Below are positions 16,514 to 24,090 of a stretch of 64,000 nucleotides of DNA, piece after piece. A model generated the notes under the pieces. It saw only the letters and a list, made by a program, of their open reading frames with translations, was not told the DNA's origin and made no database searches. Source of the stretch: an uncultured Clostridia bacterium. Lineage in GTDB: Bacteria > Bacillota > Clostridia > Oscillospirales > Ruminococcaceae. The stretch covers positions 62,001 to 126,000 of the forward strand of contig CANDEV010000003.1 in the NCBI GenBank assembly GCA_947383835.1, given 5' to 3'. The stretch's first letter is position 1; each line of letters opens with the position of its first letter. The position numbers were made by a program, and so were the translations under genes.

Positions 16514-18140
16514 ACATTTTCAGATCAATTTCGGCTATACGCTTCCGCAGCTCCAGTATAGAGGAGGGGGCTGCCGATAATTCGTCGATACCCGAACGGA
16601 TAAACCATTCCGTCATATTCAGGTCTCCGCCAAGCTCGCCGCAGACTCCGACCCATATGCCCGCGGCATGGGCATTGTCGATAACGGTCTTTATCATCCG
16701 CTTCAGAGCGGGGTGATACGGGTCATAATGCCCCTCAAGCACAGGGTTCTGCCTGTCAACAGCCAATGTGTACTGCGTCAGATCGTTGGTGCCGATGCTG
16801 AAAAAATCCGCCTCTGTGGCAAGCATATCACTTATTACAGCGGCTGCGGGAGTCTCTATCATTATGCCTATCTCGGCATTTTCGTCAAAGGAGACGTTCT
16901 CCTTTTTCAATTCCTCCATGACTTCCTTTGCGCAGGCTTTTGCGGCGCGGACTTCCTCAACGGAAATTATCATGGGGAACATTATCGCAAGTCTGCCGTA
17001 TGCGGAAGCGCGGTATAAAGCCCGAAGCTGGGTCTTGAACATATCCCTCCTGTCCAGACAGATACGTATAGCCCTATAGCCGAGAGCCGGATTTTCTTCC
17101 CTTTCAAGACCGAAATAATCAGCCTTTTTATCCGCTCCGATATCAAGCGTCCGTATTATCACACGCTTGTCCGGCATACTTTCAAGCACCGATCTGTACG
17201 CCGCAAGCTGGGTCTCCTCATCGGGGTAATCGCTGCGGTTCATATACAGAAACTCGCTTCGCATAAGACCGATACCCTCTGCGCCGCCCTCAATCGCAAG
17301 CCTTGCGTCGGAAGCGGAATTGATATTTGCATAAAGCTTTATCCTCCTGCCGTCGGCGGTAACGGTATCGCTGTCGCGAAAGCTGTTCATAAAGTCCTTT
17401 CGCTTCAGATCGTTCTGCCGTCTTGCTTCAAGCCTTGCAAGTATCCTGTCGTCAGGATTTATGTACACAACACCCTCTGCGCCGTCCACTGCGGCGACTG
17501 CACCGTCGAAGTTGCGGGTAAGACCTCTGCCCACGTCCACAACTGCGGGAATGCCCATTGTCCTCGCCAAGATCGCGGTATGGGAATTTGACGAGCCGTG
17601 TACAGTCACAAAAGCCAGAACGTTCTCCTTATCCATTTGGACGGTCTCGCTTGGTGAAAGATCGTCCGCGCAGATAATGCGTTTACCGCCCGCAATATTT
17701 TCCTGATCGGCTCCGTTAAGGCAGCGTATGATCCTGTCGGAAATATCTCTCACATCAGCGGAACGGGCTCTCATATAATCGTCAGCCATTGAAGCAAGCA
17801 TCGTCTCAAAATTATCCGCAGCCACAGCCACGGCAAATTCCGCGTTGACGCTTTCTTCAACAATAATTTTTCTTATAGCGTTGTTGTAGTCCAGATCGTC
17901 GATAAGCATACGCTGTATGTTGAAAATGGCAGCGTCCTCGCCGCCGACGTCGTGAAGAGCCTTTTCGTAAAGCTCTGAAAGCTGGCGCTTTGCAGCGGCT
18001 TTAGCCTTTTCCACACGGTCTATTTCGGCGTACGGATTTTCAACTTTAAGGAGATGTACGTCCGGAGCTGATTTTGTGAAATAAGAAATTTTACCTATTG
18101 CGATCCCGGAGCAAACTCCCTTGCCGTTCAATGTGATCAT
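16512..18140 (-). CDS. ptsI: PTS enzyme I (phosphoenolpyruvate-protein phosphotransferase)
   Basis: 542 residues from ATG 18140, preceded by AAGGAGC; the longer reading to 18218 would include the promoter. The order is an N-terminal HPr-binding part, the phosphohistidine region SNSHTAILARTMGIPAVV (H about 187), the PEP-binding barrel with GIGLMRSEFLYM, FFSIGTNDLTQYTLAVDR, and the C-terminal GVCGELGGD. It transfers phosphate from PEP to HPr for all PTS sugars. HPr is not adjacent. The fructose-specific EII gene at 43914 is truncated, so the substrate range of the PTS here is not shown by this window. Confidence 0.95.
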   Translation of the reverse strand: MITLNGKGVCSGIAIGKISYFTKSAPDVHLLKVENPYAEIDRVEKAKAAAKRQLSELYEKALHDVGGEDAAIFNIQRMLIDDLDYNNAIRKIIVEESVNAEFAVAVAADNFETMLASMADDYMRARSADVRDISDRIIRCLNGADQENIAGGKRIICADDLSPSETVQMDKENVLAFVTVHGSSNSHTAILARTMGIPAVVDVGRGLTRNFDGAVAAVDGAEGVVYINPDDRILARLEARRQNDLKRKDFMNSFRDSDTVTADGRRIKLYANINSASDARLAIEGGAEGIGLMRSEFLYMNRSDYPDEETQLAAYRSVLESMPDKRVIIRTLDIGADKKADYFGLEREENPALGYRAIRICLDRRDMFKTQLRALYRASAYGRLAIMFPMIISVEEVRAAKACAKEVMEELKKENVSFDENAEIGIMIETPAAAVISDMLATEADFFSIGTNDLTQYTLAVDRQNPVLEGHYDPYHPALKRMIKTVIDNAHAAGIWVGVCGELGGDLNMTEWFIRSGIDELSAAPSSILELRKRIAEIDLKM

Positions 18141-18182
18141 GAAGTGACAATGCTCCTTTCCAATGGATTTTTCTCTGTGAAC

Positions 18183-18211
18183 ATTATACAATATTTTTCC
18201 CGAATAGTCAA
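18183..18211 (-). promoter_or_regulatory. ptsI promoter
   Basis: Minus strand TTGACT (18206-18211), 17 bp, TATAAT (18183-18188). Confidence 0.85.
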
Positions 18212-18346
18212 TAGGCATAAGCGGGATATTGTGCTAAAAATGCGTATAAGCATGAACTATGCTGAAATATGAATACTGCCGAAAAGACGTGCTGTCATTT
18301 TTGGGTATTGTATAAAAAGTATTCCTGCATTGTCATGAAAAAAGCC

Positions 18347-18375
18347 TTGCTATTTGCTCGAAAAAATGTTATAAT
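18347..18375 (+). promoter_or_regulatory. Promoter of the 47-residue membrane peptide
   Basis: TTGCTA (18347-18352), 17 bp, TATAAT (18370-18375). Confidence 0.75.
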
Positions 18376-18408
18376 TGTATAAAAGCAAATACTGAAAGGA
18401 GCATGGCT

Positions 18409-18552
18409 ATGCTTTTGAATTATGCGGCGACAATTGTTCCCGCTACGGGCAACGTGTCGGCAAACGTTTATATCATCGCCGTGGTTATTGCGGCTGTACT
18501 TATAGTCGGCGCGGTCATCGCGGGAGTTATTTCCAAGAAAAAGAAAAAATAG
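18409..18552 (+). CDS. 47-residue membrane peptide resembling an isolated sorting-signal tail
   Basis: The ATG at 18409 is 8 bases after AAAGGA (another ATG at 18403 is too close). The peptide is a short N-terminus with VPATGNVS, a 23-residue hydrophobic helix, and the tail SKKKKK. This order, (L)PxTG-like motif, membrane span, positive tail, is that of a sortase sorting signal without any preceding domain. A good promoter and ribosome site support expression. It may instead be a simple small membrane protein. Confidence 0.65.
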   Translation: MLLNYAATIVPATGNVSANVYIIAVVIAAVLIVGAVIAGVISKKKKK

Positions 18553-18554
18553 CA

Positions 18555-18590
18555 GCACTGCGCGTGGCACTGCACGTGGCACTGCGCGTG
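18555..18590 (+). repeat. Three tandem 12-bp repeats
   Basis: GCACTGCGCGTG is repeated three times (middle copy GCACTGCACGTG), starting two bases after the stop codon of the small peptide gene. Confidence 0.95.
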
Positions 18591-18630
18591 CGGCGTTGTT
18601 CTACCCCGCTTTAAATACGGCTTACTTTGA

Positions 18631-18661
18631 CTTTGTTAAGCCCCTATCAAGGGGCGGGGGA
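18631..18661 (+). repeat. REP-like GC hairpin, copy 2
   Basis: GACTTTGTTAAGCCCC, a 6-base loop and GGGGCGGGGG. Matches the inverted copy at 7941-7975; both are followed by a loosely conserved AACCGTA...TGTC stretch. Confidence 0.55.
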
Positions 18662-18762
18662 GATACGGCGGATTTTAACCGGCAACCGTATGTTGTCAGC
18701 TTATTTTTATATGAGTAAAATATTTTTGTACATTTACGAATAGATGAAAGGATATTTTTTAA

Positions 18763-19806
18763 ATGGAAGCATTACAGCTTAAATGTCCCAACTGCGGGGC
18801 GGCGGTGGGATTCAAGCCGGACGCGCAGCGGTTCATCTGCGACTTCTGCGGCTCGGATTTCACCGAAAAGGAGATAAACGCCGCAAATGAAACAGAGCGT
18901 AAGGCTGCGGCAGAGCAGGACAATTATTTCAGCGGACATACAAATCTTTACCTGTGCGAGAGCTGCGGGGCGGAGATAGTTTCGGACGAAAACACAGCGG
19001 CGACCTTCTGTCACTACTGTCACGGCGGCGTTGTTCTGAAGGGACGGGTCTCAGGCGCTTTGCAGCCGGAGCTTATAATTCCTTTCAAATACACACGCGA
19101 GCTTGCGGAAAAGGCTTTTGAAAACTGGTGCGCTAAAAAATGGTTTCTGCCGGGGGACTTCAAGTCAAAAAAACAGCTTGAAAAAATGGTGGGGCTTTAT
19201 GTCCCGTTCTGGCTTTCCGACTGCACGGTAGACTCCTCCGTAGTGTGCGACGCAAAGAACGTCAGCTCCTATGTTTCAGGAAATTACCGCATAACTCACA
19301 CAAGGGTCTACAGTGTTGAGCGGGCTGCGGTCATGGAGTACAGAGGAGTCCCCGCGGACGGCTCGAAAAAGCTGGACGACGCTCTTATGGACGCTGTCGA
19401 GCCGTTTGATTACAGCGAGTTCGTCCCCTTTAACATGAATTATTTCAGCGGCTTCTACGCGGATAAATACGATGTGGACAAGGAGACCGCTTTCCCAAGG
19501 ATAAAGGAGCGCATGAAACAGGGCGCGGAACAGGTGCTGATGAACGACATAAACGGCTACACCACAGTATCAAAGCAGTCCTCAAGCATGGCGGTGAAAA
19601 AGGCTGCTTGGCACTATGCGATGCTGCCCGTGTGGTTTATGACATACATACACAGGGGCAAAAAATATTTCTTTGCACTTAACGGTCAGACAGGAAAGGT
19701 GGCGGGTATCCCTCCCGTATCGAGCAAAAAGCTTGCGCTGCTGGGGGCGGGACTGTTCCTTATATTTGCCGTTTTCGGCGGATTGATAGGGGGCTCTGTT
19801 ATATGA
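18763..19806 (+). CDS. Zinc-ribbon protein with C-terminal membrane anchor
   Basis: 347 residues. Two zinc ribbons at the N-terminus: CPNCG...CDFCG (8-31) and CESCG...CHYCHGG (about 66-91). A conserved middle domain follows (IIPFKYTRELAEKAFENW, GLYVPFWLSD, WHYAMLPVWF), then LNGQTGKVAGIPP and one hydrophobic span at the end. This matches the TFIIB-type zinc-ribbon membrane proteins found next to TPM-domain genes. It overlaps the next gene by 4 bases. Role unknown; partnership with the TPM protein is suggested by coupling. Confidence 0.8.
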   Translation: MEALQLKCPNCGAAVGFKPDAQRFICDFCGSDFTEKEINAANETERKAAAEQDNYFSGHTNLYLCESCGAEIVSDENTAATFCHYCHGGVVLKGRVSGALQPELIIPFKYTRELAEKAFENWCAKKWFLPGDFKSKKQLEKMVGLYVPFWLSDCTVDSSVVCDAKNVSSYVSGNYRITHTRVYSVERAAVMEYRGVPADGSKKLDDALMDAVEPFDYSEFVPFNMNYFSGFYADKYDVDKETAFPRIKERMKQGAEQVLMNDINGYTTVSKQSSSMAVKKAAWHYAMLPVWFMTYIHRGKKYFFALNGQTGKVAGIPPVSSKKLALLGAGLFLIFAVFGGLIGGSVI

Positions 19807-20639
19807 AAAAAATCCTTTCATTTTTGGCGGCGGCAGTAATTTCCGCAGCGGCATTTGCGCTTCCCGTTTCGGCGGCGGAATCTGTTATCGACGATAAGGC
19901 TGGACTTTACAGCGCGGGCGAGCTTGCGGAGCTTGAAGAAAAGCAGCAGGCTGTGTCCGACCTGACGGGCTGGAATATTGCGGTCGTAACGACAGACACA
20001 GGCTTCGGCACAGACGGAGCGCGCGCCATGAAATATGCGGAAAATTACTATGACGAAAAGTTCGGCAGCAGTTCCTCCTCGGTGGTTTATCTTATCGACC
20101 TTGATTACCGCCATTTTGCCATGGACGGGGACGTACTGAATTATTTCAATACAAAGCGGCTTGACAAGCTGATAACCGAATGTGAGGAAGAGTACTTCGA
20201 TTACGACGACGTGGGAAATCTTGAGACGTTTTACTATTATTTGGAGTACTACTATAACAGCGGTACTGTCAAGGCTGACAGCAATGTCGGCGCAAAAGGC
20301 GAAGATTTTGTACCGTCCATGGGTATAGAAGCGGAAATTAATGTTACTATTCTTCTTGCGGGAATAATAGCGGGAGCAGTTGCCGCGGCGATAGGTATCT
20401 CTATAGTTTTAAGCAGGTACAAATTTCATCATGCGCCCACGGCTAACTGCTATCTTAACAGCAATACTATAAATATATACAGGCGGCAGGATCGTTTTGT
20501 GCGCGAATACACCACGAGGACAAGAATAGACAGCGACAGCGGCGGAGGAAGCAGCGACAGCGGCGGAGGAAGCAGCGGCGGCGGTCACAGCTTCGGAGGA
20601 AGCAGTCACGGCGGCGGCGGAAGCGGCGGACGGCGTTAA
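19803..20639 (+). CDS. TPM-domain secreted/membrane protein
   Basis: 278 residues. Signal peptide ending near VSAAE, a TPM domain (about 27-145; DDKAGLYSAGELAELEEK, GWNIAVVTTD, YDEKFG, VVYLIDLDYR), a membrane helix at about 180-200, and a low-complexity Gly/Ser/His tail ending GGGGSGGRR. TPM domains lie on the outer side of the membrane; functions proposed include phosphatase activity and help with membrane-protein quality. The tail composition is typical of this family in Firmicutes. Confidence 0.85.
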   Translation: MKKILSFLAAAVISAAAFALPVSAAESVIDDKAGLYSAGELAELEEKQQAVSDLTGWNIAVVTTDTGFGTDGARAMKYAENYYDEKFGSSSSSVVYLIDLDYRHFAMDGDVLNYFNTKRLDKLITECEEEYFDYDDVGNLETFYYYLEYYYNSGTVKADSNVGAKGEDFVPSMGIEAEINVTILLAGIIAGAVAAAIGISIVLSRYKFHHAPTANCYLNSNTINIYRRQDRFVREYTTRTRIDSDSGGGSSDSGGGSSGGGHSFGGSSHGGGGSGGRR

Positions 20640-20660
20640 AAAACACACAGCAAATAATAA

Positions 20661-20697
20661 AACCGGCAGTCTTTTTGACGAGACTGCCGGTTTATTT
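20661..20697. terminator. Bidirectional terminator after the TPM gene
   Basis: AACCGGCAGTCT (20661-20672) and AGACTGCCGGTT (20681-20692) arms with A and T runs outside. Shared with the convergent secreted-protein gene. Confidence 0.85.
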
Positions 20698-20703
20698 ATA
20701 GTA

Positions 20704-21975
20704 TTACAGGCTTACGTCATATTTTATTGTTACGGATTTCATAATGTCCTTTGCCGCAGGCGTTTTGTCAAGCTGTGCCTGAAGCTCCTCGGGGGTTGTG
20801 GTCTCGGGGTCGTATCCTATCCAGTCGGCGGCAGTCGAGTCCCGTCCCGTGTAGCATATCGTCATTACTCCGTTGTTTGCAACAAAGCCGCAGTAGCCTT
20901 TCAAATCCATTGAGTAAGTGGCTATCAGTTTATTGTCCCTATAGAATTTAAAAATGTGTTTTCCATTGCTGTAGGAAGAAGTGATAATGTTGCCGTCGTC
21001 ATCTATGGTCAGTTCGTAACATTCCCGCGGGCTTTGGGTTTTCAGTACATAGTATTCGCCGTCGTCAAGGATATAAGACTCGCCGTCCTTAAAATATTCT
21101 CTGTTTTTTTCGTCATGTTTTCTGATATATTCACCTGCGTCTTCGCCCTCGGGTACTGTTATCATATTGCTTTCGCTTGTGTCGCGCCATTCCGAGCTGT
21201 ACCAAATTATCTTGTCCTTTGAGCCGTAAAGCTGCTGTACGCTTCTCTCATTTTTCAGAGTAACTTCGCCTGTTTTCAAGTCGATATAGCCGCAGTAGTC
21301 CTTTTGGTCTTTGGGCGCGGCGCCGCTTTCCGTTTTCACAAAGCCGGCATAATCGCCCGATACGGCAAGACAATTCAAAACGTCCGTTTGGCTGTCTAAT
21401 GTGTAAAGCTTCTGCTTGTTTTTGCCGTCCATATCCATTGAGTAAATAGTCCTGTGATTTTTCAAATAGACGATTTTTTCTCCGTTGGTATCTGCGCTGT
21501 CGCATTTCGGATATTTGTATCTTGCCAGTTCGTTAAGCTCCTTGTCAAGCTTGATTATCACGTTTTCCCTGAACGACCAGCCTAAGGTCTCGGAATACAT
21601 TACGTAAATATAATCGCCGCACTGTTTAATTTCAGAGTTTGCCCAACCTATCTTTTCACCCTTGTCGTTTACGTAGCTTTTGATCTCATATGAATTTTTG
21701 ATCTCTCCGTTTTCGTCAAGAGTATAGAATATTGTTCGGGGTACTTTTCTTTCATATCCTTGATAGTAGACTGTGCCGTCATCGCTTACGATATCCGCCG
21801 TTCCGTTGTACGGGGTTTCAATAGTTTCCCCCTCCTCAAAAGTAACTCCGGGTCTCTGCTCCGTTTCAGTCGAAGCCGCGGGAACGTCCTTGACAGCGTA
21901 AACGGATGGTACGCATGATATTGCCATTGTAACAGCGGCAGCAAAAGCCGCGATAGATTTAATTGATTTTTTCAT
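20704..21975 (-). CDS. Secreted protein with propeller-like repeats, unknown function
   Basis: 423 residues from ATG 21975, after AAGGAGA; the reading can be extended upstream but without a ribosome site. Signal peptide MKKSIKSIAAFAAAVTMAIS... ending near VYA. The rest alternates short strands and turns (GTVYYQGYE, GDYIYVMYSE, EKIVYLKNHRTIYSMDMDGK, GDYAGFVKTE), as in DUF5050/beta-propeller-like proteins, but I cannot assign a family. Third gene of the sigma/anti-sigma operon, so probably co-expressed with it. Confidence 0.7.
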   Translation of the reverse strand: MKKSIKSIAAFAAAVTMAISCVPSVYAVKDVPAASTETEQRPGVTFEEGETIETPYNGTADIVSDDGTVYYQGYERKVPRTIFYTLDENGEIKNSYEIKSYVNDKGEKIGWANSEIKQCGDYIYVMYSETLGWSFRENVIIKLDKELNELARYKYPKCDSADTNGEKIVYLKNHRTIYSMDMDGKNKQKLYTLDSQTDVLNCLAVSGDYAGFVKTESGAAPKDQKDYCGYIDLKTGEVTLKNERSVQQLYGSKDKIIWYSSEWRDTSESNMITVPEGEDAGEYIRKHDEKNREYFKDGESYILDDGEYYVLKTQSPRECYELTIDDDGNIITSSYSNGKHIFKFYRDNKLIATYSMDLKGYCGFVANNGVMTICYTGRDSTAADWIGYDPETTTPEELQAQLDKTPAAKDIMKSVTIKYDVSL

Positions 21976-22009
21976 GATATTATCTCCTTTTCGGTTAAAA
22001 TTTTTAAAA

Positions 22010-23047
22010 TTATTCCGCCTGAGTAAATGTCTTTTCATAGATGTAGACATTGTCGTTTTTTGTGTATTTGATACTGTTGTCGTCACCGAAAACAAAGGGT
22101 TCTTTTATCGGCTCGGATATGGGGTGAAGCTCTTCCTTATAGGCGATAACTTCATATTCGCCCTCTATGGGAGTATTCCGCCAGAAAGCCTCGCCGTTTT
22201 CGTTAGTTCGTGTAAGAACATACCCGCCGTAAACGTCGTTGTAGCCCTCCTGCATTACCCCGTCCTTCGGCTTTAAAATAACCGTGTAATCCGTCAAAAT
22301 CCTTCCATCCGCGCCGCGCAGAATTACCCCCAGCTTTGGGTAACTATATTGATACTCGTCTACAGGGTCAAAGCAGGACAGCACTATCTCTGTTGTGTTT
22401 TCGTCAACAAGCACCATATTGGAAGTCCTCATACTGCCGTCATAGTAAAGGATAGTCGCCTGACCGTCCATATCAACCATTCGGTACTGACTGTTGGGCA
22501 TAGCCGTTGACATATAAAAATCATATTCGCCGTAGGCTATCGCCAGTTCAATATCCTTGCCGTAGGTCATAGGTATAGTTCCCGCCTTTTCAATGTTTTC
22601 CATATCAAAATTGGTGTACACGGTATTCCAGTCGGGAAACTCTGGATTTTCCTCATCGGTAAATATCATAGGCAGATAGTCTATGCGGACATTTTTAACA
22701 GGCTCGCCGTTTTCGTCCAAGACCTTCAGTGTCACAAGAGCAGTGTTTTCGGGTAACTCCTCAGCAACTGAGGTCGTTTCCGTTACCTCGCCCTCGTCTA
22801 TAACGTCTACGTTGAAAACTGCCCTGCTGATAATGAATACCGCTGCAATAGTTGCCGCCGCCGTGCATATCGCGGCAAACATATGCCTTGATCCTCCTTT
22901 CGGAATAATTTCAATTTGAGACGTTTCGTATTCTTCGTTATCGTCCGCGAGGTCGTTCTCCGCAGCTATACGCATGAGTACCTTTTCCCGCAGTTCATCA
23001 TTTGCCGAAACGCTGTCATAAGCTTTTTTAATATCGTTGATCTTCAT
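22010..23047 (-). CDS. Membrane-spanning anti-sigma-factor-like protein
   Basis: 345 residues from ATG 23047, preceded by GAGAGG. A short cytoplasmic part (INDIKKAYDSVSANDELREK..., about 1-60) has the YDSVxAxxELKxKVL look common in anti-sigma proteins of gut clostridia. One membrane helix follows (about 63-85), then an outer region beginning TALVTLKVLDENGEPVKNV, a transthyretin/Ig-like fold. It starts 10 bases after the ECF sigma gene; by position and topology it should hold that sigma factor until an outside signal arrives. The function is inferred. Confidence 0.75.
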   Translation of the reverse strand: MKINDIKKAYDSVSANDELREKVLMRIAAENDLADDNEEYETSQIEIIPKGGSRHMFAAICTAAATIAAVFIISRAVFNVDVIDEGEVTETTSVAEELPENTALVTLKVLDENGEPVKNVRIDYLPMIFTDEENPEFPDWNTVYTNFDMENIEKAGTIPMTYGKDIELAIAYGEYDFYMSTAMPNSQYRMVDMDGQATILYYDGSMRTSNMVLVDENTTEIVLSCFDPVDEYQYSYPKLGVILRGADGRILTDYTVILKPKDGVMQEGYNDVYGGYVLTRTNENGEAFWRNTPIEGEYEVIAYKEELHPISEPIKEPFVFGDDNSIKYTKNDNVYIYEKTFTQAE

Positions 23048-23057
23048 AAAGTACCTC

Positions 23058-23534
23058 TCAATCTTCAAGCTCTAAGCGGAGCATTTTGCGGGCGCGGTGC
23101 AGGTCTGAACCCACCGTCCCCGGACTTTTCCCCGTTGCATCGGCAATTTCTTCAATAGTCATTCCCTCATAATAGAAGAGATAGACCGCGTTCCGCTTCG
23201 CCTCCGGAAGCTTTCTTATAAGCTCCAGCAGCTCGCAGCGTTCCATTCCGCCGTCGGTAGATACATAAGGGTACTCCTCCAGCGGCTGGTATCTCCTGAA
23301 CGCCGCAAAGCGGTTCAGATCTCGGCAAGCGTTGATCGTCACACGAATTATCCACGCCTTTTTATGGCTATCGTCCCGAAAATAATTATAATTTTGGGCA
23401 AGGCGAATAAACACCTCCTGAACGATGTCCTCGGCGTCATGATAATTTTTGGTGTTCTGAACGGCTATCCGCAGAATAGTGTCGGAATAGGCTTCAAAAT
23501 CCTGTTCCAAAAGAATTTTTTCCGTTTTAGTCAT
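23058..23534 (-). CDS. ECF-type RNA polymerase sigma factor
   Basis: 158 residues. Region 2 contains NYHDAEDIVQEVFIRLAQNY; region 4 contains RNAVYLFYYEGMTIEEIADA and SPGTVGSDLHRARKMLR. No region 3 or extra domains, as expected for ECF factors. First gene of a three-gene operon with a membrane anti-sigma candidate and a secreted protein. Its upstream region is made of the ~93-bp tandem repeats, so its own promoter is not clear. Confidence 0.9.
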   Translation of the reverse strand: MTKTEKILLEQDFEAYSDTILRIAVQNTKNYHDAEDIVQEVFIRLAQNYNYFRDDSHKKAWIIRVTINACRDLNRFAAFRRYQPLEEYPYVSTDGGMERCELLELIRKLPEAKRNAVYLFYYEGMTIEEIADATGKSPGTVGSDLHRARKMLRLELED

Positions 23535-23552
23535 TGCAATGAACTTCCTTTC

Positions 23553-23738
23553 GACAGGTAACAGTTACAAAAGTATTGTTACCTATGAGAGCATTTTACT
23601 CTTATTGACATATTACATCTAAAAGGGTAAAGGCTCAGCCTTGTGGACAGGTAACGATACAAAAGATTATTACCCATGGGAGCATTTAACTCTTATTGAC
23701 ATATTACGCCTAAAAGGGTAAAGGATAAGCCTTTTGGT
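23553..23738 (+). repeat. Tandem ~93-bp repeat, locus 1 (two units)
   Basis: Units start at 23553 and 23646. Each holds GGTAAC...GTTACC-type arms, a CCCATGGGAGCATTT box (slightly altered in unit 1), CTTATTGACATATTACG and AAAAGGGTAAAGG. The same unit is repeated four times at 54141. It lies directly upstream of the ECF sigma gene. The rest of the gap to galT (23739-24010) has an ATATCTGCG/CGCAGATAT hairpin and an A/T-rich stretch, nothing else I recognise. Confidence 0.9.
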
Positions 23739-24013
23739 TGCGTCTCACTAATAAAACGAATGAAAAGGGTATTTTTTTGCACTTTAAAAAAATTTTTTTA
23801 TTTTTATTATAGCATTATTTTTTAAGCATTGCAATCAGAGTACAGCAGATAGATATTTGCTGCCGTTTTAATATCTGCGGTGAACGCAGATATAAGAGAC
23901 TATGACAAAAAAGAAAAGCTGCTCAGGTTTTCTGCACAGCCTATCGTGCTCATCCTTTAAAATGAACCGGATTTTTATTCCGCAATTATTCATTATTAAT
24001 TAAATTATCGCAC

Positions 24014-24042
24014 TTGCAAAAAAATACAGAATATGCTATAAT
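24014..24042 (+). promoter_or_regulatory. galT promoter
   Basis: TTGCAA (24014-24019), 17 bp, extended TGCTATAAT (-10 at 24037-24042). Confidence 0.85.
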
Positions 24043-24090
24043 AAATTATATATTTTTGTAAGCAAATTCATTTGCAAGGGAGCTGTTTTT

